NCBI GenBank assembly: GCA_000648925.1
Contig: JFHF01000005.1
Span: forward strand, 124,001-188,000
Source: Caballeronia jiangsuensis
Lineage (GTDB): Bacteria > Pseudomonadota > Gammaproteobacteria > Burkholderiales > Burkholderiaceae
Direction: 5' to 3'
DNA: 64,000 nt
Of the stretch, positions 1 to 8,612 are shown piece by piece (position 1 is the first letter of the stretch; every line of letters starts with the position of its first letter). A model generated the notes under the pieces. The model worked only from the letters and a program-made list of their open reading frames with translations. It had not been told where the DNA came from and did no database searches. Both the position numbers and the translations under genes were made by a program.

Positions 1-605
1 ACCTGGCCGCCGTTCGCCTTCACGACATCAGCCGTGTTCTTTTCCAGCGCCTTGCCGAACGCGTAGTCGGCCGTCAGGAAGTACCACGACTTGCCGCCCT
101 GCTTGGTCACCGCGGAACCGGTGCCCTTCGCGAGCGCCATGGTGTCGTAGGCGTAGTGGACCGTGTAGGGCGAGCATTGCTCGTTGGTCAGGTTGTCCGC
201 GCCCGCGCCGATGTTGATGTACGGCGTCTTCTTCTCCGCCGCCACCTGCGCGCTCGAAAGCGCCGTCGCCGAGTTCGTGCCGCCGATGATCACGTTCACG
301 CCGTCGCGGTCGATCCACTCGCGCGCACGCGACGCCGCGATGTCCGCCTTGTTCTGGTGATCCGCGTACACCAGCTCGATCGGCTTGCCGTTCACCTTGC
401 CGCCGAAGTCCGCGATCGCCATGCGAATCGCTTCGAGTCCGCCTTGTCCGTCGATGTCGGCGTAGAGGCCCGACATGTCGGTGACGAAGCCGATCTTCAC
501 CGTGTTGCCGTCGGCGGCATTGGCGCTCGTGCTCATCACCGCCACACTCGCCGCCGCAGCCGCAAAGCACAGAGTAGAGAGGCGCGCGAGGGTCTTCTTT
601 TTCAT
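1..605 (-). CDS. ABC transporter substrate-binding protein, branched-chain amino acid/amide (HAAT) type, partial
   Basis: This is the periplasmic ligand-binding component of an ABC importer of the LivJ/LivK type. Translation of the minus strand starts with a Sec signal peptide (MKKKTLARLS, a hydrophobic stretch, cleavage near SANA-ADG) and continues with KIGFVTDMSGLYADIDGQGG and VNVIIGGTNSATAL, which is the Peripla_BP_6 fold pattern. About 201 residues are present; the C-terminal half lies beyond the left edge of the window. The gene follows livF by 74 bp in the same direction, so it is the third gene of the transport operon; permease genes are expected further left. The ligand cannot be read from the sequence: amino acids, amides, urea or aromatic acids are all possible for this family. 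Confidence 0.9.
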   Translation of the reverse strand, partial: MKKKTLARLSTLCFAAAAASVAVMSTSANAADGNTVKIGFVTDMSGLYADIDGQGGLEAIRMAIADFGGKVNGKPIELVYADHQNKADIAASRAREWIDRDGVNVIIGGTNSATALSSAQVAAEKKTPYINIGAGADNLTNEQCSPYTVHYAYDTMALAKGTGSAVTKQGGKSWYFLTADYAFGKALEKNTADVVKANGGQ

Positions 606-679
606 TCCAGTCTCCATGAGTTTTGATTTGATGCGGTGTTACTGGTGTTGCCCTTTCCGATGTGCCGCGCCGGGATCGA

Positions 680-1441
680 TTACACCCCGAGCAATTCGTG
701 CAGCACCGGCATCTTCGCTTCGAGTTCCCCCGCGCCGAAATGCTCGACGATGTTCCCGTGTTCCATCACGTAAAAGCGATCCGCAAGCGGCGCCGCGAAA
801 CGAAAATTCTGTTCGACCATGACGATCGTGTAGCCGCGCGATTTCAGCATGAGGATCATGCGCGCGAGTGTCTGCACGATGACCGGCGCGAGCCCTTCCG
901 AGATTTCATCGAGCAGAAGCAGATTCGCGCCCGTGCGCAGAATGCGCGCGACGGCCAGCATCTGCTGCTCGCCGCCCGAAAGACGCGTGCCCTGGCTCGC
1001 GCGGCGCTCCTTCAGGTTCGGGAACATCGAGTAGATCTCGTCGAGCGGCATTGCGTCTTTCGCGTTGCCGATCATCGGCGGCAAAAGAAGGTTTTCCTCG
1101 CAGGACAAGCTCGAAAAAATGCCGCGCTCCTCCGGACAATAGCCGACCCCGTAATGCGCGATCTTGTGTGTGGCGAGGCCGATGGTTTCATTGCCGCTCA
1201 CGCGGATCGAACCCGTCCTGCGCCCGGTCAAACCCATGATGGCGCGCAACGTGGTCGTGCGGCCCGCGCCGTTGCGGCCGAGCAGCGTGACCACTTCGCC
1301 GCGATTCACCTTGAGGTCCACGCCGTGCAGGATGTGCGATTCCCCGTACCACGCCTGCAGACCCGAGATTTCCAGCGCGGGCACATTGCCCGCCGCGCCG
1401 TTCGCCTCGCGCGAGCGGCGCTCCTCCACGATCGTACTCAT
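680..1441 (-). CDS. livF: ABC transporter ATP-binding protein, LivF type, with Arg in Walker A
   Basis: The protein (253 aa) is the second nucleotide-binding subunit of the branched-chain amino-acid-type importer and would hydrolyse ATP at the inner membrane together with LivG. Visible motifs are the signature LSGGEQ (residues 154-159) and Walker B LLLLDE (174-179). The Walker A loop reads GRNGAGRT at residues 55-62, so the lysine that normally binds the ATP phosphates is Arg61; the codon is clearly CGC. The start overlaps the livG stop by 4 bp (ATGA), showing translational coupling. Length is usual for LivF (about 235-255 aa), with some 20 extra residues at the N-terminus. The Lys-to-Arg change may be a family trait of this subgroup or may reduce activity. 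Confidence 0.92.
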   Translation of the reverse strand: MSTIVEERRSREANGAAGNVPALEISGLQAWYGESHILHGVDLKVNRGEVVTLLGRNGAGRTTTLRAIMGLTGRRTGSIRVSGNETIGLATHKIAHYGVGYCPEERGIFSSLSCEENLLLPPMIGNAKDAMPLDEIYSMFPNLKERRASQGTRLSGGEQQMLAVARILRTGANLLLLDEISEGLAPVIVQTLARMILMLKSRGYTIVMVEQNFRFAAPLADRFYVMEHGNIVEHFGAGELEAKMPVLHELLGV

Positions 1442-2217
1442 GCATGCGCTCCGGTGAGCGCCGCATCGGCGCTGCCCATGTAGGCTTCCATCACGAGCGG
1501 ATTCCTCGACACTTCCGCGTAGCTGCCTTCGGCGAGCACTTCGCCGCGCTGAAGCACGGTGATGGTGTCGGAGATGCCCGCGATCACGTTCATGTTGTGC
1601 TCGACCATCAGGATGGTGCGCCCCGCCGACACCTTCTTGATCAGCGCCGTCACGCGATCGACGTCCTCGTGACCCATGCCTTGCGTCGGCTCGTCGAGGA
1701 GCATCAGTTCGGGTTCCATCGACAACGTGGTCGCGATCTCCAGCGCGCGCTTGCGGCCGTATGAAAGTTCGACGGTTTTCGTATCGGCGAAATCGGTGAG
1801 GCCGACTTGCGTGAGCAGGTCCATCGCGCGGTCGTTGAGTGCATCGAGGGAACGCTCGCTGCGCCAGAAATGAAACGACGTGCCCAGTTGCCGCTGCAAG
1901 CCGATGCGCACGTTCTGCAGCACCGTCAGGTGCGGAAACACGGCGGAAATCTGGAACGAGCGGATGATCCCGCGTCGCGCGATGTGCGCCGGACGCTCGC
2001 GCGTGATGTCCACGCCGTTGAAAACGATCTGTCCCGCGGTGGGTTCGAGGAACTTGGTGAGAAGGTTGAAGCAGGTCGTCTTGCCTGCACCGTTCGGTCC
2101 GATCAGCGCATGGATCGAACCGCGGCGAACGCGCAGGTTCACGCCATTCACGGCCGTGAAGCCTTTGAATTCCTTCGTGAGTCCTCGCGTTTCAAGAATG
2201 GTGTCGCCGAGAATCAT
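1438..2217 (-). CDS. livG: ABC transporter ATP-binding protein, LivG type
   Basis: First gene of the leftward transport operon (259 aa), partner ATPase of LivF. It has a canonical Walker A (GPNGAGKT), the LivG-specific insert region, an LSYG-type signature (VELSYGRKRALEIA) and Walker B (LMLLDEPTQGM), and ends in the conserved BCA_ABC_TP_C tail (ILMVEHNMNVI, AEGSYAEV). The reading frame is open further upstream, but I chose the ATG at 2217 because GGAAGGGG lies 5 nt before it and because family members start just before ILETRGLTKEFKG. An ATG four codons upstream (2229) is the alternative. Unlike LivF it keeps the catalytic Walker A lysine, so at least one ATP site of the heterodimer should be normal. 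Confidence 0.92.
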   Translation of the reverse strand: MILGDTILETRGLTKEFKGFTAVNGVNLRVRRGSIHALIGPNGAGKTTCFNLLTKFLEPTAGQIVFNGVDITRERPAHIARRGIIRSFQISAVFPHLTVLQNVRIGLQRQLGTSFHFWRSERSLDALNDRAMDLLTQVGLTDFADTKTVELSYGRKRALEIATTLSMEPELMLLDEPTQGMGHEDVDRVTALIKKVSAGRTILMVEHNMNVIAGISDTITVLQRGEVLAEGSYAEVSRNPLVMEAYMGSADAALTGAHA

Positions 2218-2403
2218 GTCCCCTTCCATGCGAAGTGAAGCGCTGGGCAAATCCGTATTCGCCTGCGCCTTATTTTTTCTTTCCGCGCGCACCCGAACGT
2301 TGTCTCCATCCCGGTACTGCTTTGCTTCATGCATCGCTGTTGCGCCCGCACAAAGTGTGCACGAGGTATGCCGAGCATCACTAATTCCGGGGCCATTGTC
2401 GCG

Positions 2404-2427
2404 CCAATGATGCAGCGCAATCATTGG
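2404..2427. promoter_or_regulatory. Perfect inverted repeat CCAATGAT-N8-ATCATTGG upstream of livG
   Basis: Two perfect 8-bp arms are separated by 8 bp, giving a 24-bp element about 190 bp upstream of livG. Arm length and spacing suit a dimeric repressor such as a GntR or TetR family protein. No matching regulator gene lies in the window next to it. The assignment as an operator is inference. Confidence 0.45.
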
Positions 2428-2491
2428 GATTTGCACTTACTAACGTATTGCTTGGAGTTTTGGCGCGTGCACGCAATAGGGGCACGGAGAG

Positions 2492-2516
2492 TGCTTATTC
2501 CCTGCGCATATAAGCA
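2492..2516. promoter_or_regulatory. LysR-type box TGCTTAT-N11-ATAAGCA
   Basis: Seven-base perfect arms flank an 11-bp spacer, so the element contains the T-N11-A core known for LysR-type regulators. It lies 275 bp upstream of livG and about 75 bp past the end of the GMC dehydrogenase gene. Its arms differ from the box next to the LysR gene at 5943, so a different regulator is likely. Confidence 0.5.
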
Positions 2517-2590
2517 ATCGTTTGTGCAACGTCATGCGCGCGCCATTCACGCGTCATCCCGACATGTGAAGCGCGCGCGTCACCGATCTG

Positions 2591-4267
2591 TCATGCAAGC
2601 GCCGTCGCGATCACTTCTTCCGCTTCTATGCCGCGCCTGTCCTCGCGGATCATCTGGCTCGCACGCTCGGCGATCATCAGGGTCGGCGAGTTCGTGTTGC
2701 CCGATGTGATCGTCGGCATCACCGATGCATCGACCACGCGCAGGCCGCGCACGCCGATCACGCGCAAACGGCTGTCGACGACCGCGGCTGGATCGTTGTC
2801 CGTGCCCATGCGGCAGGTGCCGACCGGATGGAAGATCGTCGTGCCGACCTTGCCTGCCGCTTCGATGAGTTCCTCCTGCGTCTGATACTGGATGCCCGGA
2901 AGAATTTCCTCGGGCCTGTATTGCGCCAGCGCGGGCGCGCTGACGATGCGCCGCGTGAGACGCACCGAATTCGCGGCCACTTCGCGATCGTGATCGGTCG
3001 ACAGATAATTCGGCGCGATCAACGGCGCTGCGTGCGCATCCGGCGATTCGATATGCACGCTGCCGCGCGATGTCGGCCGCAGGTTGCACACGGACGCGGT
3101 GAACGCATTGAACGCATGCAGCGGCTCGCCGAAGCGTTCGAGCGACAGAGGCTGCACGTGATATTCGACATCGGCCCGCTTGATCGATGCATCGTCGGGA
3201 TTGGATTTGGCGAACGCGCCGAGTTGCGACGGCGCCATCGACATCGGTCCGCTTCGCATCAGCGCGTATTGCATGCCGATGAAAAGCTTGCCCCACCAAT
3301 GCGCCGACAACGTGTTGAGCGTGCGCACGCCGTTGACCTTGTACGCCATGCGCAATTGCAAGTGGTCCTGCAGATTTTCGCCGACACCGCGCAGGCTCTT
3401 GACGACATCGATACCGAGACGTTGCAGACGCGCGCCGTTGCCGATGCCGGACAGTTCGAGAATCTGCGGCGAGTTCACCGCGCCCGCGCTGAGAATCACT
3501 TCGAAACGCGCACGCGCGATGTAATCGACATCGCCGCCGCGATATTCCACGCCGACGCAGCGCGTGCCTTCGAACACGAGACGTTGCGTATGCGCGCCGG
3601 TGATCGTCGTGAGATTGGGACGCTTCATCGCTTCGCGCAGGAAGGCTTTCGCCGCGTTCCAGCGTATGCCGCCGCGCTGATTCACTTCGAAATATCCGAC
3701 GCCGGTGTTGTCGCCGCGATTGAAGTCATCCGTCGCGGGAATGCCGCTTTGCTGCGCGGCTTGCGCGAAAGTCTCGAGAACTTTCCACTTCAGGCGCTGC
3801 TTCTCGACGCGCCATTCGCCGCCCGCGCCATGCCATGAATTGCCGCCGCCGTGATGATCCTCGCTGCGCATGAAGACCGGCAGCACCGAATCCCAGGACC
3901 AGCCCGGATCGCCGCTGATGTGCGCCCAGTCGTCGTAGTCCTCGCGCTGGCCGCGCATGTAGATCATGCCGTTGATCGACGAGCATCCGCCGAGCACGCG
4001 ACCGCGCGGATACGCGAGCTTGCGGCCGTCGAGGCCCGGTTCGGCCTGCGTCTTGTAGAGCCAGTCCGTGCGCGGATTGCCGATGCAATACAGATACCCG
4101 ACCGGAATGTGAATCCAGTGATAGTCGTCCTTGCCGCCGGCTTCGAGCAGCAGCACGTTCACGTTCGGATCTTCGGTGAGGCGATTCGCGAGCACGCATC
4201 CGGCCGTGCCCGCCCCGACGATGATGTAGTCGAATTCGCCTTCCAGCTTGCGCGCGTTCTGCTTCAT
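2591..4267 (-). CDS. GMC family FAD-dependent dehydrogenase (choline/alcohol dehydrogenase type)
   Basis: A flavoprotein of 558 aa that would oxidise an alcohol to an aldehyde and pass electrons to a membrane or quinone acceptor. The FAD-binding Rossmann motif GAGTAG is at residues 18-23, followed by the ADP-binding glutamate in LLLEAGG. The GMC signature GRVLGGCSSINGM follows, and the C-terminal catalytic region shows HPVGTCRMG from residue 480 and SGNTNSPTLMIAERA near 522. It resembles BetA but the substrate is not fixed by sequence. It lies 46 bp downstream of mmsA in the same direction, so the pair probably forms an operon in which alcohol becomes aldehyde and then an acyl-CoA or acid. 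Confidence 0.9.
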   Translation of the reverse strand: MKQNARKLEGEFDYIIVGAGTAGCVLANRLTEDPNVNVLLLEAGGKDDYHWIHIPVGYLYCIGNPRTDWLYKTQAEPGLDGRKLAYPRGRVLGGCSSINGMIYMRGQREDYDDWAHISGDPGWSWDSVLPVFMRSEDHHGGGNSWHGAGGEWRVEKQRLKWKVLETFAQAAQQSGIPATDDFNRGDNTGVGYFEVNQRGGIRWNAAKAFLREAMKRPNLTTITGAHTQRLVFEGTRCVGVEYRGGDVDYIARARFEVILSAGAVNSPQILELSGIGNGARLQRLGIDVVKSLRGVGENLQDHLQLRMAYKVNGVRTLNTLSAHWWGKLFIGMQYALMRSGPMSMAPSQLGAFAKSNPDDASIKRADVEYHVQPLSLERFGEPLHAFNAFTASVCNLRPTSRGSVHIESPDAHAAPLIAPNYLSTDHDREVAANSVRLTRRIVSAPALAQYRPEEILPGIQYQTQEELIEAAGKVGTTIFHPVGTCRMGTDNDPAAVVDSRLRVIGVRGLRVVDASVMPTITSGNTNSPTLMIAERASQMIREDRRGIEAEEVIATALA

Positions 4268-4313
4268 GACGTGTCTCCTGTCGATGCCGTCTTGCGCGGC
4301 TTCGATGATTCGA

Positions 4314-5837
4314 TTACTTCGCTACCGGCATCGTGAATTCGGCGCCCTTCGCGATGCTGTCGGGCCAGCGCTGCATCACGCTCTTGTAGCGCGTATAGAA
4401 GCGCACGCCCTCTTCGCCGTATGCGTGGTGATCGCCGAAGAGCGAACGCTTCCAGCCGCCGAACGAATGCCACGCCATCGGCACCGGAATCGGCACGTTG
4501 ATGCCGACCATGCCCACCTTGATCTGACGCGAGAACGCGCGCGCGACGCCACCGTCCGTCGTGTAGCACGACACGCCGTTGGCGAATTCATGCCCGTTGA
4601 TGAGCTCGACCGCGCTCGCGAAATCCGGCACGCGTACCACGGACAGCACCGGCCCGAAAATCTCTTCCTTGTAGATGGTGCTGTCGGTTTTCACGTTGTC
4701 GAAAAGCGTGCCGCCGAGAAAGAAGCCGTTCTCGTGGCCTTCGACCTGATGCCCGCGGCCATCGACGACGAGCGTCGCGCCCGACTTCACGCCCGCGTCG
4801 ATATAGCCTTCCACCTTCGCGCGATGCGCGCCCGTGACGAGCGGACCCATTTCGGCGTCGCTCTCCATGCCGTTCTTGATGACGAGCGATTGCACGCGCG
4901 GCGTGAGGCGTTCGATCAGTTCATCGGCGATGTGACCGACCGCGACCGCGACCGAAATCGCCATGCAGCGCTCGCCCGCCGAACCGTACGCCGCGCCGAT
5001 CAGCGCATCGACGGCCTGATCGAGATCGGCATCGGGCATCACGACGAGATGATTCTTGGCGCCGCCCAGCGCCTGCACGCGCTTGCCGTGCTTCGTGCCT
5101 TCGGTGTAGATGTATTCGGCGATCGGCGTCGAGCCGACGAACGACAGCGCTTCGATATCCCGATGCGCGAGCAATGCATCGACGGCGGTTTTATCGCCGT
5201 GCACGACGTTGAACACGCCATCGGGCAAGCCCGCTTCCGTCAGCAGTTCCGCGAGCCGAACCGATGCCGACGGATCGCGCTCCGATGGCTTCAACACGAA
5301 CGTATTGCCCGTCGCGATCGCGATGGGAAACATCCAGCACGGCACCATCATCGGGAAATTGAAGGGCGTGATGCCCGCGACCACGCCGAGCGGCTGACGC
5401 AGGTTCCAGTTGTCGATGCCGCCGCCGATCTGATCCGTGAAGTCGGTCTTGAGCAGATTGGGAATGCCGCACGCGAACTCGACGATCTCGATGCCGCGCA
5501 TCACTTCGCCCTTGGCGTCGCTGAACACCTTGCCGTGCTCGCGCGTGATGATTTCGGCGAGCTTGTCGTGATGTTCGTCGAGCAGTTGCTTGAACTTGAA
5601 GAGCACGCGCGCACGTTTGATCGGCGCGGTCTCGCTCCATTCGGGGAAAGCGGCTTTCGCGGCTGTCACGGCTGCATCGACTTCGGATGCGCTCGCGAGC
5701 GGCACGCGCGAGGCGACGACGCCCGTCGCCGGATTGAACACGTCGCCGAAGCGCCCGCTCGCGCCTTCGACCCGCTTGCCGCCGATGAAGTGCGTCAACG
5801 CCGCGACCTGCGCTTCGCTTCGATGTGTCTCGCCCAT
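4314..5837 (-). CDS. mmsA: CoA-acylating methylmalonate-semialdehyde dehydrogenase
   Basis: A 507-aa aldehyde dehydrogenase of the MmsA class, which converts methylmalonate semialdehyde or malonate semialdehyde with NAD and CoA into propionyl-CoA or acetyl-CoA. Typical blocks are [17 protein letters not shown] (from residue 156), FVGST (233-237), [15 protein letters not shown] and the catalytic Cys291 in GSAGERCMA. The ATG at 5837 gives the family's normal length and N-terminus ([10 protein letters not shown] near residue 16). It is the first gene of the leftward pair with the GMC dehydrogenase and is divergent from the LysR gene, which is the likely regulator. Valine, myo-inositol or beta-alanine degradation are the usual roles; which applies here is open. 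Confidence 0.93.
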   Translation of the reverse strand: MGETHRSEAQVAALTHFIGGKRVEGASGRFGDVFNPATGVVASRVPLASASEVDAAVTAAKAAFPEWSETAPIKRARVLFKFKQLLDEHHDKLAEIITREHGKVFSDAKGEVMRGIEIVEFACGIPNLLKTDFTDQIGGGIDNWNLRQPLGVVAGITPFNFPMMVPCWMFPIAIATGNTFVLKPSERDPSASVRLAELLTEAGLPDGVFNVVHGDKTAVDALLAHRDIEALSFVGSTPIAEYIYTEGTKHGKRVQALGGAKNHLVVMPDADLDQAVDALIGAAYGSAGERCMAISVAVAVGHIADELIERLTPRVQSLVIKNGMESDAEMGPLVTGAHRAKVEGYIDAGVKSGATLVVDGRGHQVEGHENGFFLGGTLFDNVKTDSTIYKEEIFGPVLSVVRVPDFASAVELINGHEFANGVSCYTTDGGVARAFSRQIKVGMVGINVPIPVPMAWHSFGGWKRSLFGDHHAYGEEGVRFYTRYKSVMQRWPDSIAKGAEFTMPVAK

Positions 5838-5916
5838 GATGTCTCTCTTATATATGCGGATAGGCCGAGCGTACTGCTGGATGCATCCCCAAATCCAATG
5901 AGATATGTTCAACTGG

Positions 5917-5937
5917 GATATAAGAAGCTTTAATATC
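5917..5937. promoter_or_regulatory. LysR-type binding box GATAT-N11-ATATC between mmsA and the LysR gene
   Basis: The 21-bp element has perfect 5-bp arms around 11 bp, with the T-N11-A core at 5921 and 5933. It ends 5 bp before the ATG of the LysR gene and so overlaps its ribosome binding region, while lying about 80 bp upstream of mmsA. This placement fits negative autoregulation plus control of the divergent operon. Confidence 0.55.
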
Positions 5938-5942
5938 AGCCG

Positions 5943-6845
5943 ATGGACTACATCCTCTTGCGCGCATTCATCACCGTCGCTCGTGAAGGCAATCTCACGC
6001 GCGCCGCGGCGCACCTGCATCTCACGCAGCCGGCCGTCAGCCTTCAGATCAAGAATCTGCAAGAGATGCTGGGCGTCGTGCTGTTCTCGCGGACGTCGCA
6101 CGGACTTCTTCTGACGCGCGACGGCGAAGCGCTCCTGCCGCACGCCGAACGCGCGCTCGCCGCCGCCGCCGATGTGCAGCGCGCCGCTGCCGCGCTGCGT
6201 CACGAGGTGAGCGGCACGCTGCGCATCGGCACGATTCTCGATCCCGAATTCCTGCGGCTCGGCGGCTTCCTGCGACAACTGGTGGAGACGCATCCGCGCA
6301 TCGAAACGTCGTTGCGGCACGGCATGTCGGGCTGGGTTCTGGACCGCGTGAGGGCGCGCGATCTGGATGTCGGCTACTACATCGGCGATCCGGCCATCGA
6401 CGGCACGCGCGACGGCGAACGCTTTCACGTCGTCAGGCTCACGCCTTTTCTGTATCGCGTGCTCGCGCCGGCGGGCTGGCACAACCGCGTGAACAAGGGC
6501 AAACGTAGCTGGGCCGCGCTCGCCAAGCTGCCGTGGATCTGGACGCCGCCCGAGTCCGCGCACAACCGGCTTTTGTCGCGCATCTTCCGCGAGGCGGGCG
6601 CGATGCCGGTGATCGTCGCGGAAGTGGATCAGGAGCCGTCGATGCTCGATCTCGTGAAATCGGGCGTCGGTCTGTCCCTCGCGCGGGATTCGATCGCGCT
6701 GGCGCAGGCACATGCGCACGCGCTGACGATCGTCGAAGGCGTGACCGTGCCGACGCAGCTGTCTTTCGTCGCGCTTGCGGAACGCCGCGAGGAATCGGCG
6801 ATCGCCGCGGCGCTGCGGCTGATCGACGCGCAATGGGCGGTTTGA
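5943..6845 (+). CDS. LysR family transcriptional regulator
   Basis: A 300-aa regulator with an N-terminal winged helix ([17 protein letters not shown], then [19 protein letters not shown] as recognition helix and [16 protein letters not shown] wing) and a C-terminal periplasmic-binding-like effector domain. It is divergently transcribed from mmsA with 105 bp between the starts, and a LysR box lies in that gap. By the usual logic of LysR genes it should activate the mmsA-GMC operon in response to a pathway intermediate. The effector cannot be predicted. Confidence 0.92.
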   Translation: MDYILLRAFITVAREGNLTRAAAHLHLTQPAVSLQIKNLQEMLGVVLFSRTSHGLLLTRDGEALLPHAERALAAAADVQRAAAALRHEVSGTLRIGTILDPEFLRLGGFLRQLVETHPRIETSLRHGMSGWVLDRVRARDLDVGYYIGDPAIDGTRDGERFHVVRLTPFLYRVLAPAGWHNRVNKGKRSWAALAKLPWIWTPPESAHNRLLSRIFREAGAMPVIVAEVDQEPSMLDLVKSGVGLSLARDSIALAQAHAHALTIVEGVTVPTQLSFVALAERREESAIAAALRLIDAQWAV

Positions 6846-6961
6846 ATAGACATCTCAGTGCAAATACCGAGTCCGCGCGTAAGTGCATTCAAGCGAGCTT
6901 CATCGATTCTTTGCTAGTCTGAGCCCTCGCTGATCCATCCAACCGTGTTCGAGGAGCCTTC

Positions 6962-7492
6962 ATGGCACGCAACATCGAAATCAAGGCGCGCGCGCATCAG
7001 TTCGACCAACTGCGCGAGCGGGCGGCTTCGCTCGCCACCGACGCGCCGCTGGTTTTCCGCCAGCAGGACTTCTTCTACGACGTGCCGACCGGACGCCTCA
7101 AGCTGCGTCAGTTCGACAACGGCACGCCGTCCGAACTGATCTTCTATCAGCGCGACGACCGCGACGGTCCGAAAGTCTCCTATTACTCGCGCAGCCCGGT
7201 GACGAATCCGGAAGCAATGCACGCGCTGCTCGCCCAGGCGCTGACGACGCGCGGCATCGTCTCGAAGGAGCGGCATGTGTATCTCGTCGGCCGCACCCGC
7301 ATCCATCTGGATCGCGTGGACGGCCTGGGCGATTTCATCGAACTGGAAGTGGTGCTCGGCCAGGATGACGACGAAGCCGGCGGCGAACAGGAAGCGCACG
7401 CGATGTTCGCGCGCCTGGGTGTCGGCGAAGCGGATCTCGTGCCGCTGGCTTACGTGGACTTGCTCAGTCCCGAGTCCTCGTCGGCCAGATGA
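6962..7492 (+). CDS. CYTH domain protein (class IV adenylate cyclase / thiamine-triphosphatase-like)
   Basis: A 176-aa single-domain protein. The N-terminus MARNIEIKARA carries the CYTH hallmark EIK motif, and alternating charged residues on predicted strands (LKLRQF, ELIFYQRDD, KVSYYSR, FIELEVVL) match the triphosphate tunnel metalloenzyme fold. Such enzymes act on triphosphates (adenylate cyclase, thiamine triphosphatase, inorganic triphosphatase); the activity of this one cannot be told from sequence. An RBS-like GAGGAG lies shortly before the ATG. Its 3' end overlaps the convergent Lrp gene by 43 bp. Confidence 0.85.
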   Translation: MARNIEIKARAHQFDQLRERAASLATDAPLVFRQQDFFYDVPTGRLKLRQFDNGTPSELIFYQRDDRDGPKVSYYSRSPVTNPEAMHALLAQALTTRGIVSKERHVYLVGRTRIHLDRVDGLGDFIELEVVLGQDDDEAGGEQEAHAMFARLGVGEADLVPLAYVDLLSPESSSAR

Positions 7493-7953
7493 GCGAGCGG
7501 CAGCGGGCCGTTGCGCTTGAACGTCGTGAGCACGATGTTCGAGCGCACGCTGTCGACGCCTGGCACGCGCATCAGCTTTTTCATCACGAAACCTGACAGC
7601 GCGTTCAAATCCGGCGCAACGATGCGCAGCAAATAATCGGCGTCGCCCACGGTCGCGTGGCATTCGAGCACTTCGGGCAGCATCTCGATCTGCTGCTGAA
7701 ACTGCTCGATGATCGAATCGCCGTGATGCTTCAACTTCAGGCTCGTGAACGCCGTCACGCCCAGGCCGAGCTTCTCCGGCCGCAAGACCACGCGATACCC
7801 TTCGATCACGCCCGTCGCTTCCAGCCGCTGCAGACGCCGCCCGATCTGCGACGGCGACAGCGGCACCTGCTCGCCCAATTGCTGATGCGTGGCGCGCCCG
7901 AACCGTTGCAGCACGTCGAGCAGGGCGAGATCGAAATGGTCGAGTTCGAGCAT
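7450..7953 (-). CDS. Lrp/AsnC family transcriptional regulator
   Basis: A 167-aa regulator. Residues 4-60 form the AsnC-type helix-turn-helix (FDLALLDVLQRFGRATHQQLGEQ, then SPSQIGRRLQRLEATGVIEGY), and the rest is the RAM ligand-binding domain (EVLECHATVGDADYLLRIVAPDLNALSGF). Proteins of this type sense amino acids and control transport or breakdown genes; the target here is unknown. Its 3' end runs 43 bp into the convergent CYTH gene, which could couple their expression. A palindrome (7978-7995) just upstream is a candidate autoregulatory site. Confidence 0.9.
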   Translation of the reverse strand: MLELDHFDLALLDVLQRFGRATHQQLGEQVPLSPSQIGRRLQRLEATGVIEGYRVVLRPEKLGLGVTAFTSLKLKHHGDSIIEQFQQQIEMLPEVLECHATVGDADYLLRIVAPDLNALSGFVMKKLMRVPGVDSVRSNIVLTTFKRNGPLPLAHLADEDSGLSKST

Positions 7954-7977
7954 GAGGCGGATGTGCGCGGGAGCGGT

Positions 7978-7995
7978 GATAAATGCGACTTTATC
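7978..7995. promoter_or_regulatory. Inverted repeat GATAAA-N6-TTTATC upstream of the Lrp gene
   Basis: Perfect 6-bp arms, extended by one G-C/G-T position on each side, lie 25 bp upstream of the Lrp-type start. The position is right for an autoregulatory operator or one overlapping the promoter. Lrp-family sites are commonly short and AT-rich like this. Assignment is inference. Confidence 0.4.
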
Positions 7996-8081
7996 GCATC
8001 GACGCCGGGTTGCTCACAAACCCCTTGCGCAAAAAGGCCGTTTCGCGCGCATTATGACGAATTGCTTACGGCAGCAAACAA

Positions 8082-8099
8082 GGTAACGCGCGTGTTACC
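8082..8099. promoter_or_regulatory. Inverted repeat GGTAAC-N6-GTTACC
   Basis: Perfect 6-bp arms with a GCGCGT centre lie in the gap between the Lrp gene and the DUF3717 gene. No gene starts immediately beside it, so it may be an operator for the Lrp promoter or part of a transcript end. No run of T follows, which argues against a terminator. Confidence 0.3.
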
Positions 8100-8202
8100 A
8101 ATCATGACACCGCGAAAGGCGAAAACTGCGCGTCATTCGGCGAAAACGGGAGAAATGGAAGCAATCGAACAGGAAAAAGAAAGCTTGAATGTCAGGTAGC
8201 TT

Positions 8203-8433
8203 TCAGTCTCGGCTACCATTCCTGAAGCGCTCGTAAGCTTCCCACGCGGCGCGCGCGTCAACGTCCAGTTGCCCGGGTAGCACGCTGGACTGACGCTGTA
8301 CAATCAGCAGCGCATAGGGCCTGGACAGCGCGCTCGCCTCCTTGCAGAGGCTGAGTTCGTCGCCGCTAGACGGGGAGCGGCCGCGCCAGTAGTTGATCGC
8401 GGCTTCGAGTTCGTTGATCGAGATGACAGCCAT
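8203..8433 (-). CDS. DUF3717 domain-containing small protein
   Basis: A 76-aa protein starting MAVISINELEAAINYWRGRS, the characteristic opening of the DUF3717 family of Burkholderiales, and including ALSRPYALLIVQRQ and a C-terminal ARAAWEAYE helix. The frame is open another 126 bp upstream, but the conserved start is the ATG at 8433; no strong RBS is visible, so the ATG at 8451 cannot be excluded. The family has no known function. It stands alone, divergent from the two-component system at 8613. Confidence 0.8.
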   Translation of the reverse strand: MAVISINELEAAINYWRGRSPSSGDELSLCKEASALSRPYALLIVQRQSSVLPGQLDVDARAAWEAYERFRNGSRD

Positions 8434-8612
8434 GTCCGGGCGGAAATACATTCGGTGTACGGCTGCTCGCGGCTTCCGGGATACGGTCGCGCAACGCCGC
8501 ATGAGATATGAGTTTTGAACCGGCTCGAGCCCGCGCAGCCCCGTCGTGCATGTGAACATGCCACCGACCGCCCCGCCCGCTTGAGCTCAACCCATTGTAC
8601 TTGAGCGACTCC

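Larger units (their letters stand above)
2218..2590. other. Intergenic region upstream of livG with two large inverted repeats
   Basis: This 373-bp stretch separates the start of livG from the end of the GMC dehydrogenase gene; both genes run leftward. It is AT-richer than the surrounding genes and contains no convincing coding sequence. It holds two perfect inverted repeats, listed separately (2404-2427 and 2492-2516), and the self-complementary GCGTGCACGC near 2465. The promoter of the transport operon must lie here or further right, but I cannot assign -10 and -35 boxes with confidence. Confidence 0.6.

Noticed and set aside
4248..5933. 561-codon plus-strand open frame opposite mmsA
   Set aside because: Same reason: mmsA is conserved along its whole length and the antisense product has no recognisable fold.
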